From SKPS01 sp964469215 (lineage in GTDB: Bacteria; Bacteroidota; Bacteroidia; Bacteroidales; SKPS01): DNA of 64,000 nucleotides. Positions within the stretch are counted from its first letter, which is position 1, and each line of letters opens with the position of its first letter. Positions 24,180-32,324 of this stretch are shown one piece after another. Position numbers and translations under genes: made by a program. The DNA lies in contig CAYXYB010000004.1 in the NCBI GenBank assembly GCA_964469215.1, positions 104,083 through 168,082 on the forward strand, given 5' to 3'. A model generated the notes under the pieces. The model made no database searches. It saw only the letters and a list, made by a program, of their open reading frames with translations, and had not been told where the DNA came from.

Positions 24180-25406
24180 ATGGCTCCTTTGTTTCCATTG
24201 GGAATTATTGATCAGGGATGGTATCTGGTGATCATCTTTCTGATAGGTTTGTTCTTTGGGCTGGTTCTAGAACAATCTGGATTTTCTTCATCAAGAAAAC
24301 TCGCCGGTGTTTTCTACGGCTACGACTTCGTTGTATTGAAGGTCTTTTTTACTGCCGGAATAACAGCTATGTCCGGGCTTGTTATCCTTGGGTATTTTGA
24401 ATTAATTGACCTTAACCTGCTCAACATCAATTCCAATTTTCTGTTAAGTGCTGTGACAGGCGGGGTGATAATGGGATTTGGTTTCATCCTCGGGGGGTTT
24501 TGTCCGGGAACAAGCCTTACCGGAGCAGTGATCGGGAAAATTGATGCTATGGTTTTCGTGATTGGTGTTTTCCTGGGGATATTTATCTTTGGGTTAACTG
24601 GTAATACTTTTAATTCTCTTTTTTCGGGATATTACTTCGACAGGGAACTGATATCAGAAACACTGGGTGTTGGTAAACACTTTATGGTTTTTGTATGGAT
24701 TGTTATGGCGCTTGCATCATTCGGTGTGGCTTCATGGTTCGAAAAGCGTTCAACAAAAGGCCTTGTTCCAACCAATAAAAAATTTCATGGATTGTTTATT
24801 GAAGTTGGTTTGGCAATTGCAATAGCTGTAATAATACTTATTCTTCCACAGAAAAAGGCTAAAGGTTTGCTGGAAACTGATGAATACAGAGTGACCACCT
24901 CAATAAGTGACTCAAAACTTCTAATGAGTCCAGATGAATTGTCGTATCTCATGATCAATAACCCCGGCAGCATTAAAATCATTGATGTCAGGGATCAAAA
25001 ATCATTTGCAGAATTTAATATTCCGGGTTCTGAAAATATCCCTATTGAGTTAATTACTCAAAAAGAATACAATGATCTATTTAATGATAAATATAAAAAA
25101 ACAGTTCTGATTTGTAAACAGGGCATTACATCTGCAAGAGCAAGAGTTTTACTCGCCAGAGAAGGTTTTGATCAGATACAAATTCTGGATGGAGGGTTAG
25201 ACAACCTTGTGAAAACAATTTTCTTCGACAATACTGCTCCGGATGGTACATTCGCTTATGATGAAATAAGTCGTTACAGGTTCAGGAAAAGGGCAGCAGA
25301 TATATTCTCCGGAAAATCGGAATCGGAATTGCCTGCCACGCTAAGATCTCCTGCCACAAGAACCACTCCCGTTACCGTTTTAAAACCCTCTTCGGGGGGA
25401 TGCTGA
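24180..25406 (+). CDS. YeeE/YedE transporter second half fused to a rhodanese domain
   Basis: A 408-residue fusion. Residues 1-225 are the second YeeE/YedE half, with FGLVLEQSGFSSSRKLAG and the conserved Cys108 in LGGFCPGTSLTG. Residues about 250-348 form a rhodanese domain with the CH2A-type segment IKIIDVRDQKSF and active-site loop CKQGITSAR, Cys312 being the persulfide-forming residue. A 55-residue tail ends SSGGC. The fusion suggests that imported thiosulfate, or sulfane sulfur taken from it, is handed directly to the rhodanese Cys. It is placed 48 bases after the first half, with the short tandem repeat between. Confidence 0.85.
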   Translation: MAPLFPLGIIDQGWYLVIIFLIGLFFGLVLEQSGFSSSRKLAGVFYGYDFVVLKVFFTAGITAMSGLVILGYFELIDLNLLNINSNFLLSAVTGGVIMGFGFILGGFCPGTSLTGAVIGKIDAMVFVIGVFLGIFIFGLTGNTFNSLFSGYYFDRELISETLGVGKHFMVFVWIVMALASFGVASWFEKRSTKGLVPTNKKFHGLFIEVGLAIAIAVIILILPQKKAKGLLETDEYRVTTSISDSKLLMSPDELSYLMINNPGSIKIIDVRDQKSFAEFNIPGSENIPIELITQKEYNDLFNDKYKKTVLICKQGITSARARVLLAREGFDQIQILDGGLDNLVKTIFFDNTAPDGTFAYDEISRYRFRKRAADIFSGKSESELPATLRSPATRTTPVTVLKPSSGGC

Positions 25407-25484
25407 GCCGGTTAAATACAATAATCCAACAGATGTATTACATGTCAAAATCAATAGATAAGAACAAAAATTCATAAAAATATC

Positions 25485-26045
25485 ATGAATCTTACAGAGA
25501 TAAATCCATTAAGAAAAGGAATGATAGCGGTGCTGGTGCTTTTGGTTTCAGGTGTTATTCTATTGTGGCTTTGGCCTGGTAAATATAAAATTCCTGTTTC
25601 TGAAGCAGCAAGCCTTGCAGCAGATATCAAAGGTATTCATGAATCGGACTGGGTTGAATTTATTTCATCTTCAGGAAACCGTTTGATGATAGTAGATATC
25701 CGTAACGAAAACCTATATAATGCCTCACACCTTGAAAATGCTATAAATATTCCTGCAGAAAAAGTATTCGAAAAACGAAACCTCAGAAAACTCAGGAAGA
25801 ATCCTGTTGTCGTTTATGGATCTTCTGTTTATGAAGCTCATCAGGTTGCCCTTCTCCTGATTATGACAGGGGTTGATGCCACTCCCCTGAATGTTGATTA
25901 TATTTATGGTAAAGAAGCTTCACTTACAAAACCGGATGAATCGGATTCCGTTTACAATTACCGTGAAATATTCAAATCATTTGAAATAAAAGAACCGGCG
26001 CCAGTAGTGATTAAGGTGCCGGTTCCAAAACCTCAGGGGTGCTGA
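25485..26045 (+). CDS. Membrane-anchored rhodanese-like protein without catalytic cysteine
   Basis: A 186-residue protein with one N-terminal membrane helix (13-30) and a rhodanese fold (about 38-145). LMIVDIRNENLYNASHLENA is the recognisable N-terminal part. The active-site loop reads VYGSSVYEAH, with no Cys where persulfide would form, so it is probably not a sulfurtransferase. The only Cys visible near the end is the very last residue, PKPQGC. It starts 78 bases after the transporter-rhodanese fusion, which also ends in Gly-Cys. A binding, sensing or carrier role is inference. Confidence 0.7.
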   Translation: MNLTEINPLRKGMIAVLVLLVSGVILLWLWPGKYKIPVSEAASLAADIKGIHESDWVEFISSSGNRLMIVDIRNENLYNASHLENAINIPAEKVFEKRNLRKLRKNPVVVYGSSVYEAHQVALLLIMTGVDATPLNVDYIYGKEASLTKPDESDSVYNYREIFKSFEIKEPAPVVIKVPVPKPQGC

Positions 26046-26057
26046 GAAACTTTTGTT

Positions 26058-26933
26058 CTATTTTGCTTTTAACGCAATGCCATTGAGCACTTCCACCTTT
26101 TCGCGAGCAACAAATACAGCAACCCTGCATTTATCAATATCAACAACTCCACCACCCGGAGGTATTGTAGCGCCGTTGTAATCATCCGGAACCACATAAG
26201 TGAAAGTTTTGGTGTATTTTCCATCTTTTACGGTCTTGTCAGATGGAATCTGCTCTCCCCACTGGCCAGTTATATAATGTCTCAACATATTATTATGCAC
26301 ATAGTTGTCGCCACCTCCGGATTGTTTAGCCACAGTACCATCCTGCAGTAAGGCTACGTTTAAATAATTCTGTATTGTTTCTGCAGCAGTGTAATACAGG
26401 TCGACCTTTACGGTAAGAGTTCTGGTTGCTGCGTCAAAAGTTGATTTGGCACCAATATTTACAGGAGCATCCTCCTGCATTATGGTGTTAGCGGCAGCCG
26501 TCCAGCCACTTCGACTCATTGCAAGAGCATTTCCGCTATTCATCACAGCATACTGAGAGCCAGTAAACTTATGTCTGTTTACAGTACCCGCAGGTACTCC
26601 TGTTAATCCTGAATTTGTAACAAGTGCCGCACCAAATGGTGTGGTAAAATTTGCCCATCCGGCCTGTGGCGTTGCATATGATGTAGAATGTGTGGCTATG
26701 ACAATAACTTTTCCTGGATTATTATCCATCAGAGTCTTGGCAATAGAAGAGCCATCAGGGCAATTAGGGCACCGAACACCGGTAAATTGCTCCAGAACGG
26801 CATTCTTCTTCTGTGGAGTTGTTGGAGCAAGGAACTCATCCTTTGGCTTGTCGTTGTCATCAGTACCATCCTTTTCACAGGAAAAAAATGCAAACGATAA
26901 ACCTAAAATCAATAACAGCGCAAGTTTCTTCAT
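26058..26933 (-). CDS. Omp28-family outer-membrane lipoprotein
   Basis: A 291-residue lipoprotein: the signal peptide ends in the lipobox FAFFSC, giving Cys19 as the lipidated residue. The mature part starts with an Asp/Lys-rich linker, then VLEQFTGVRCPNCPDGSSIA, a thioredoxin-like CPNC motif typical of the Omp28 family first described in Porphyromonas. The rest is a beta-rich domain. Function is poorly defined; surface redox or adhesion roles have been suggested for relatives. It is convergent with the sulfur operon (12 bases apart) and has its own minus-7 box. Confidence 0.8.
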   Translation of the reverse strand: MKKLALLLILGLSFAFFSCEKDGTDDNDKPKDEFLAPTTPQKKNAVLEQFTGVRCPNCPDGSSIAKTLMDNNPGKVIVIATHSTSYATPQAGWANFTTPFGAALVTNSGLTGVPAGTVNRHKFTGSQYAVMNSGNALAMSRSGWTAAANTIMQEDAPVNIGAKSTFDAATRTLTVKVDLYYTAAETIQNYLNVALLQDGTVAKQSGGGDNYVHNNMLRHYITGQWGEQIPSDKTVKDGKYTKTFTYVVPDDYNGATIPPGGGVVDIDKCRVAVFVAREKVEVLNGIALKAK

Positions 26934-26957
26934 AGTATTTTCATTTTTTTATTTATG

Positions 26958-26965
26958 CAAATATA
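26958..26965 (-). promoter_or_regulatory. Minus-7 box for the Omp28-family gene
   Basis: TATATTTG on the minus strand, an exact TAnnTTTG match, ends 24 bases before the start codon. Confidence 0.45.
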
Positions 26966-27019
26966 GACATAAATTATTATCCAAAGATCAACCTGAAAAA
27001 AGTCTAACCGAACACATAA

Positions 27020-27433
27020 TTATTTTAGGATACCAATACGGATTCCGGCAGTTGGCAGAACTTCTGAATAATCAATGTTATTCAACTTTTTATATCTGGT
27101 CAGATGTCTTTCGCCTCCATACTTGCTCAACCGGATTATCCCTCCAATATAAAAATCAACGGCTAATACTCTGTAAACCGGCAACTGGTAACCAAGCATA
27201 AAACCTGCACCAATTACACCAAGATGCCTGTTAACCTTATGAATCTTATATTGATCTCCAATCCATCGACCCTCCTCACCTCTGATTCTTACATAACGAT
27301 AGTTCAATACAGGACCGGCATACAATCCAAGAGGAGCTTTTTCCAAAGAATAGAGTCGATTAAGTAAAAAATTATTAAACCTGAATTCTACCCCATAACA
27401 AGTACATATCTCACAAGTATATTTTTGCCAGAA
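27020..27433 (-). pseudogene. 5'-truncated outer-membrane beta-barrel remnant
   Basis: The frame encodes alternating aromatic/polar strands such as APLGLYAGPVLNYRYV and GVIGAGFMLGYQLP and ends AGIRIGILK, like the C-terminal half of a small outer-membrane barrel (DUF3575 type). It stays open upstream to a stop at 27434-27436 without any ATG or signal peptide; the only available start is a TTG inside the barrel at 27346. The 5' half is missing, so it is called a remnant. The family assignment is tentative. Confidence 0.5.
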
Positions 27434-27480
27434 TCAGTTTTTGAATTTTTATCATTATGTGATTAAATGATTGATTATAA

Positions 27481-27520
27481 TTAAGATGAATATTTCGTAT
27501 GAAATGTTGCTTCATCTTAA
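27481..27520. other. Inverted repeat, 10-base perfect arms
   Basis: TTAAGATGAA (27481-27490) and its exact complement (27511-27520) flank a 20-base spacer. The spacer itself contains a 5-base perfect hairpin, ATTTC-GTAT-GAAAT. It lies in the AT-rich region between the barrel remnant and the tetR promoter. No gene or T-run is attached, so it may be a protein-binding site or a relic. Nothing else was seen between 27434 and 27600. Confidence 0.4.
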
Positions 27521-27599
27521 GTTAATATGCTAAGATTGAAATCCTCTCCTATTAGGAAGGCAGTGCTTTTAGAATAAATGTTAAAATTTGTTAAAAAAA

Positions 27600-27648
27600 T
27601 TGTGGCTAATAAAACATATTTTACTTTTGACCGACCGTTCAGTCAAAA
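27600..27648 (+). promoter_or_regulatory. TetR-operon promoter with overlapping operator palindrome
   Basis: TTG (27600-27602), a 19-base spacer and TACTTTTG (27622-27629) form a Bacteroidota promoter. A 24-base palindrome (27625-27648; arms TTTTGAC and GTCAAAA around GACCGT-type inner pairs, 10 of 12 positions pairing) starts inside the minus-7 box. The GACCGACCG core resembles operators of AcrR/FadR-type TetR regulators. This placement would let the TetR protein encoded 20 bases downstream block its own promoter. Confidence 0.7.
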
Positions 27649-27667
27649 TATTCTGGAGCAATAACAC

Positions 27668-28270
27668 ATGGCACCAAAAACAGAAATTCAATTTGAAGAG
27701 ATCAGGCTTGAGAAGCGCGAGAAAATTCTGAATGCTGCTCTTAAGCTGTTTGCCGGGAATGGATATCATGGAACTTCGATCAGTATGATTGCCGAAGAAG
27801 CCGGTATTTCCAAAGGTCTAATCTACTCATATTTTAAGAGCAAGGAGGATCTGCTACTGGAACTTTTCGAGGGTTACCTCGATATCTTTACCAGTTTACT
27901 GAATCCTGACAACGATGAAGAGATCACCAATGAAGAGATGGAAAGATTCTTCCGGTTGCTTAAAGAGTCATTGATAAAGAATAACGACTTCTGGCAATTG
28001 ATTGTACAACTCACAGTTCAGCCACAGGTTTTGAAATTGCTGACAAACAGAATGGAGACCCTTGAGATATTACAAAAACACCAATGGTTAATCAATAAGT
28101 ATTTTGAACAACGTTTCGAGAATCCTGAAATGGAAATGCTGATTTTCATGTCTCTGATCAAGGGTTTCTCAATAGTTTATGCCCTCACCCCACAAATGGT
28201 TCCGGAAGGCAGTGTTGATATTTTCATTCAGAGGATGATAAAAACATACATCACAGATAAAATAAAATAA
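27668..28270 (+). CDS. TetR/AcrR-family transcriptional repressor
   Basis: A 200-residue regulator. The N-terminal helix-turn-helix shows ILNAALKLFAGNGYHGTSIS and IAEEAGISKGLIYSYFKSKE, the standard TetR DNA-binding segment. The C-terminal ligand-binding part is variable and gives no ligand clue. It is the first gene of an operon with a LolA-like protein, two FtsX permeases, an ATPase and an outer-membrane barrel, and it sits just downstream of a palindromic operator, so autoregulation of this export operon is likely. Confidence 0.92.
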   Translation: MAPKTEIQFEEIRLEKREKILNAALKLFAGNGYHGTSISMIAEEAGISKGLIYSYFKSKEDLLLELFEGYLDIFTSLLNPDNDEEITNEEMERFFRLLKESLIKNNDFWQLIVQLTVQPQVLKLLTNRMETLEILQKHQWLINKYFEQRFENPEMEMLIFMSLIKGFSIVYALTPQMVPEGSVDIFIQRMIKTYITDKIK

Positions 28271-28271
28271 C

Positions 28272-29039
28272 ATGTATCCAATTACAAAAACGATACTCAC
28301 TTTTATTGCGATGATTCTGCTTTTTTACACAGAGCAGGCCAATGCACAACAGATTACGGCAAAGGGAATACTTGAGAAAATGGAGCTGCAGATGAAGGGA
28401 AACTCCATGTACGCCGAAATGAGTATGACAACCGTGCGGCCACGTTATTCAAGGGAGGTGACAATGAAAACATGGCTTAAAGGTGACGATTATTCTATGA
28501 TCCTTATCAGTTCACCAGCACGGGATAAAGGTATCACGTACCTGAAAAGAGGAAAAGAGATCTGGAATTACGTTCCCAATATCGACAGGCTCATCAAACT
28601 ACCACCATCCATGATGTCACAATCATGGATGGGAAGCGATTTTTCAAATGATGACCTTGTAAGGGAGAGTTCAAGCATAAATGACTTTAATCACCGTATT
28701 GTTGATACAGTGAAGTATCAGGGATTTGATTGCTGGATCCTGGAGCTGATACCCAAAGCAAGCTCTTCTGTTGTTTATGGAAAAGTAAAAATCTGGGTCT
28801 CCAGGACTACCTTCCTTCAGCTAAGGACAGAAAACTATGATGAAAAAGGTGTGCTTGTCTCAACACTTCTCGCTTCAGAAATAAAGTACATGGGTGGCCG
28901 GACTATACCGACAAAAATTGAGATAATACCTTCTGATAAAAAGAACCAAAAGACAATTCTCAGATATATTGATGTTAAGTTCAATACCCCCATAAACGAC
29001 GGTTTTTTTTCGGTTCAAAACATGAAGAATCTGAGATAG
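28272..29039 (+). CDS. LolA-like outer-membrane lipoprotein-sorting protein (periplasmic)
   Basis: A 255-residue protein with a signal peptide ending at QANA. The mature part matches the LolA-like fold found next to RND or FtsX transporters: MSMTTVRPRYSREVTMKTWL, then SPARDKGITYLKRGKEIWNY and LPPSMMSQSWMGSDFSNDDL. LolA-type proteins carry lipids or lipoproteins across the periplasm. It starts one base after the TetR stop. Together with the permeases, ATPase and barrel it suggests a trans-envelope lipid or lipoprotein export route; the cargo is not known. Confidence 0.8.
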   Translation: MYPITKTILTFIAMILLFYTEQANAQQITAKGILEKMELQMKGNSMYAEMSMTTVRPRYSREVTMKTWLKGDDYSMILISSPARDKGITYLKRGKEIWNYVPNIDRLIKLPPSMMSQSWMGSDFSNDDLVRESSSINDFNHRIVDTVKYQGFDCWILELIPKASSSVVYGKVKIWVSRTTFLQLRTENYDEKGVLVSTLLASEIKYMGGRTIPTKIEIIPSDKKNQKTILRYIDVKFNTPINDGFFSVQNMKNLR

Positions 29040-29077
29040 AATATTTTACAAATTACTATCATACATAATAAACAACT

Positions 29078-30301
29078 ATGAGAATAATTTTAAAACTAGC
29101 ATGGAGAAATATCTGGCGCAATAAGCGGAGGTCGTATATCAGCGTTGCATCAGTTTTGTTTGCTGTCTTGTTTGCAATTGCTGCAGATTCAATAGAGAGA
29201 GGGTCATATGAACTTCAGATCAACAATATGGTAAAATTTTCAATCGGTTACCTTCAGATCCAGGATGTAATGTACGAGGATGAACCTTCGATTGACAACA
29301 TTATGGTTTATGATACCGAAATAAAAAACAAGCTTGGCCGGTTTTCAAAGGAAATCGACTATACTGTTCCCCGATTACAGAATTTTGCCCTCGCAGCCAC
29401 AGAACATAAAACAAGAGGGGTAATGATAATGGGTTTCGATCCGGATAGTGAAAACAGGTTTAATTCCCTTGCAGATCAAATTGTTGATGGTGCATATCTG
29501 AAAAACAGCGATAATTCTGTTATGATTTCAGAAGGTTTAGCCGAAATACTCGGATTATCGGTTAATGACACACTTGTTCTCATTGGCCAGGGATTTCAGG
29601 GTGTTAATGCTTCCGGTATGTATCCGGTAAGAGGTATTGTGAAGCTTTCCTTGCCTGAAATGAACAATAATACTGTTTATATGCCTCTTGCAACAGCACA
29701 ATGGTTTTATGATGCAGGCAACAGAGTTACATCGTTGATAATAATGCCGGTAAGCACAAAAAATATCGGGCAGCTTGCTGAAAAGATCCGTGTAGAGCTT
29801 GATGAAGAATGGTATAGTGTATTGACATGGCGGGATATACTAAAGGATTTCCTTAGAATGATGCAGATTGATGTTGCAGGAAACAAGATTATTTCAATGA
29901 TTCTATATATAGTTATCGGGTTTGGGATCTTTGGGACAATACTCACCATGATGCTTGAACGCACAAGGGAGTTTGCAATGATGATTGCAATAGGAATGAA
30001 CCGGACGAGGCTTGCACTGATGTGTCTTTTTGAAAGCATAATGCTTAGCTTTACAGGGGTTGTTGCAGGCTTGTTGATTTCATTTCCGGTTGTCTTTTAT
30101 TTCAACAGACATCCAATTCCCTTGAAAGGGGAAATGGCAGATATGATGGCTGAATACGGCTTTGATGCAATAATGCCAACTTCGGTCGATCCTGTAGTTT
30201 TTTATTCCCAGGCAGTAGCAATCTTCATTATTGCCTTTCTCATTGGGTTGTACCCGGTATATAAAACGCTTAGATTAGAAGTGGTTCAAAATGCAAAGTA
30301 G
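29078..30301 (+). CDS. FtsX/LolCE-type ABC transporter permease (first copy)
   Basis: A 407-residue permease. The N-terminal AWRNIWRNKRRS precedes the first membrane helix, followed by a large periplasmic domain (about residues 45-265) and three C-terminal helices, the FtsX/MacB/LolC topology. The segment LTMMLERTREFAMMIAIGMNR between helices 2 and 3 is the family coupling region. It is followed six bases later by a second permease of the same length, so the transporter is probably a heterodimer like LolCE. Confidence 0.87.
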   Translation: MRIILKLAWRNIWRNKRRSYISVASVLFAVLFAIAADSIERGSYELQINNMVKFSIGYLQIQDVMYEDEPSIDNIMVYDTEIKNKLGRFSKEIDYTVPRLQNFALAATEHKTRGVMIMGFDPDSENRFNSLADQIVDGAYLKNSDNSVMISEGLAEILGLSVNDTLVLIGQGFQGVNASGMYPVRGIVKLSLPEMNNNTVYMPLATAQWFYDAGNRVTSLIIMPVSTKNIGQLAEKIRVELDEEWYSVLTWRDILKDFLRMMQIDVAGNKIISMILYIVIGFGIFGTILTMMLERTREFAMMIAIGMNRTRLALMCLFESIMLSFTGVVAGLLISFPVVFYFNRHPIPLKGEMADMMAEYGFDAIMPTSVDPVVFYSQAVAIFIIAFLIGLYPVYKTLRLEVVQNAK

Positions 30302-30307
30302 TATTTT

Positions 30308-31531
30308 ATGAAGACTATCATAAGAATTTCATGGAGAAACGTCTGGCGTAACAGAGCCAGAAGTATAGTAATCATTCTTGCAATTGCTTTTGGCTTGTGG
30401 GGTGGTACATTTGCAACTGCCTTTATGAATGGAATGATCACACAGATGTTCGATTCAACAGTAAGACATCTGGTATCACATATTCAGATTCACCATCCTG
30501 AGTTTGCAAAGGAAAGAACTCTGGACCTGCAAATTGCTGGTGCTTCAGAGATTGTTTCTCATCTCGAAAACGATGATCAGGTACTTTCATATTCCCCCCG
30601 CACAATAGCAGTTGGAATGGTTAACACTGCCTCTTTGTCTGCTGCATGTGATATTATTGGTATAGTGCCAGATTTGGAAAATCGCACAACAGAATTGGGT
30701 AAGAACCTGAAAGAAGGCTCTTTCTTCCCTTCTGATGTGAAACACTCTGTTCTGATAGGTGCCAAACTTGCCGAAAAGACAAAAACTGAACCCGGAAGCA
30801 GGATTGTGCTAACGTTTCAGGACATTAAAGGCAACATAACCTCAGCAGCGTTCAAGGTTTGTGGCATTTATAAAACCTCAAACAGCATGAATGATGAACG
30901 GAAAGTATATGTAAGGTCAGACGACCTGGCAGAGATACTTGGAATGGAAGGAATTGTGAGTGAAATTGCTGTTGTCCTGCACAATATCGATAACGCCGAA
31001 TTGTTAAGGGATAATCTTGCCTCCAGATTTCCGGAGAACCAAGTCAGAACCTGGGGTGAAATTTCCCCGGAGCTTACCTTTATGACTGAATTCTCAGGGA
31101 TCTCAATGATGGTGCTTGTTATCATAATATTGTTTGCAATGGCGTTTGGCCTTCTCAACACAATGCTGATGACTATTTTTGAGAGAACACGAGAGCTTGG
31201 TGTACTGATGGCTGTTGGAATGAATAAGTTAAAGGTATTCCTGATGATATTACTGGAAACAACTTTCCTTGTAATCTCCGGATCATTGCTCGGTGCAGTG
31301 CTCGGTGCATTGACAGTTGCGGCAACAAAATCCACCGGAATTAACCTGTCATCCGTTGGTGGTGACACTCTCTCTGATTTCGGAATTGGTGCTGTTATAT
31401 TCCCTTCCATCGACACAGGCTTTTATTTCAACCTTGCACTCCTTGTGCTGATAACTGCCATCGCAGCATCGGTGTACCCGGCATTTAAGGCTCTAAGATT
31501 AAAGCCTGCAGAAGCAGTCAGAAAAGAATAA
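30308..31531 (+). CDS. FtsX/LolCE-type ABC transporter permease (second copy)
   Basis: A 407-residue permease paralogous to the preceding one: SWRNVWRNRARS before helix 1, a large periplasmic domain, then three helices with MTIFERTRELGVLMAVGMNK and the terminal LRLKPAEAVRKE. Same topology as LolC/LolE. The ATPase gene follows after 86 bases of AT-rich sequence. The pair arose from an old duplication, since the periplasmic domains are visibly diverged. Confidence 0.87.
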   Translation: MKTIIRISWRNVWRNRARSIVIILAIAFGLWGGTFATAFMNGMITQMFDSTVRHLVSHIQIHHPEFAKERTLDLQIAGASEIVSHLENDDQVLSYSPRTIAVGMVNTASLSAACDIIGIVPDLENRTTELGKNLKEGSFFPSDVKHSVLIGAKLAEKTKTEPGSRIVLTFQDIKGNITSAAFKVCGIYKTSNSMNDERKVYVRSDDLAEILGMEGIVSEIAVVLHNIDNAELLRDNLASRFPENQVRTWGEISPELTFMTEFSGISMMVLVIIILFAMAFGLLNTMLMTIFERTRELGVLMAVGMNKLKVFLMILLETTFLVISGSLLGAVLGALTVAATKSTGINLSSVGGDTLSDFGIGAVIFPSIDTGFYFNLALLVLITAIAASVYPAFKALRLKPAEAVRKE

Positions 31532-31617
31532 TATTGTTTATCAATAGAAAGATTCTTCAATATTAATAAAAGAAAAATCATAAAGAATTAAAGAAGAACT
31601 CATAAAACGAACATACA

Positions 31618-32310
31618 ATGGCAATAATTAAAACAGAAAACATTGTTAAAATTTACAATTCAAAGCATCTGCCTGTCAAGGCAGTAAACGGAGTAAATCT
31701 TGAATTTCAGGAAGGAGAATTTACAGCAATTGTAGGCCCTTCAGGTAGTGGCAAAACCACTTTACTAAATATTATTGGAGGCCTCGACAAACCGACCGAA
31801 GGAAAGGTCTTTATTGAAAATACTGAGATTACTGCGATGAAGGAGAGCAAGCTCATCGACTTCAGGTTAAAGAACATTGGCTTTGTCTTCCAGTCGTTTA
31901 ACCTGATTCCTGTCCTGACTGCAAAAGAGAATGTTTCTTTCATAATGTTGTTACAGAATAAATCTCAGAAGGAGCTGAACCAAAGGGCTGAGGAATTGCT
32001 CAGACAGGTGGGGATGGAAGATAAATTCAATGTTCGACCCAATAAACTATCTGGAGGGCAGCAGCAGAGGGTTGCAGTTGCCAGGGCACTGGCTTCACGG
32101 CCAAAATTCATCCTTGCCGACGAACCTACGGCCAATCTCGATACTGAAGCTGCCATGAATCTTCTGGATATTATGTGGAAACTCAATAAAGATGAAAATA
32201 TCACCCTGATTTTTTCTACCCATGATAAGAGGGTTATTGACAGGGCAAGAAGGGTTATTACACTTGTAGATGGTACCATTGCCAGTGACGAGGTAAAAAC
32301 TGACATTTAA
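31618..32310 (+). CDS. LolD/MacB-type ABC transporter ATPase
   Basis: A 230-residue ATPase. Walker A is GPSGSGKT (40-47), the signature is LSGGQQQRVAVARAL, Walker B is FILADEPTANLD, and the switch His is in STHDKRV. The LolD subfamily works with FtsX-type permeases to pull lipoproteins or other amphipathic substrates from the inner membrane. The two permeases and the LolA-like protein upstream and the barrel 14 bases downstream are its likely partners. Confidence 0.92.
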   Translation: MAIIKTENIVKIYNSKHLPVKAVNGVNLEFQEGEFTAIVGPSGSGKTTLLNIIGGLDKPTEGKVFIENTEITAMKESKLIDFRLKNIGFVFQSFNLIPVLTAKENVSFIMLLQNKSQKELNQRAEELLRQVGMEDKFNVRPNKLSGGQQQRVAVARALASRPKFILADEPTANLDTEAAMNLLDIMWKLNKDENITLIFSTHDKRVIDRARRVITLVDGTIASDEVKTDI

Positions 32311-32324
32311 GATTCTTTATTGTA

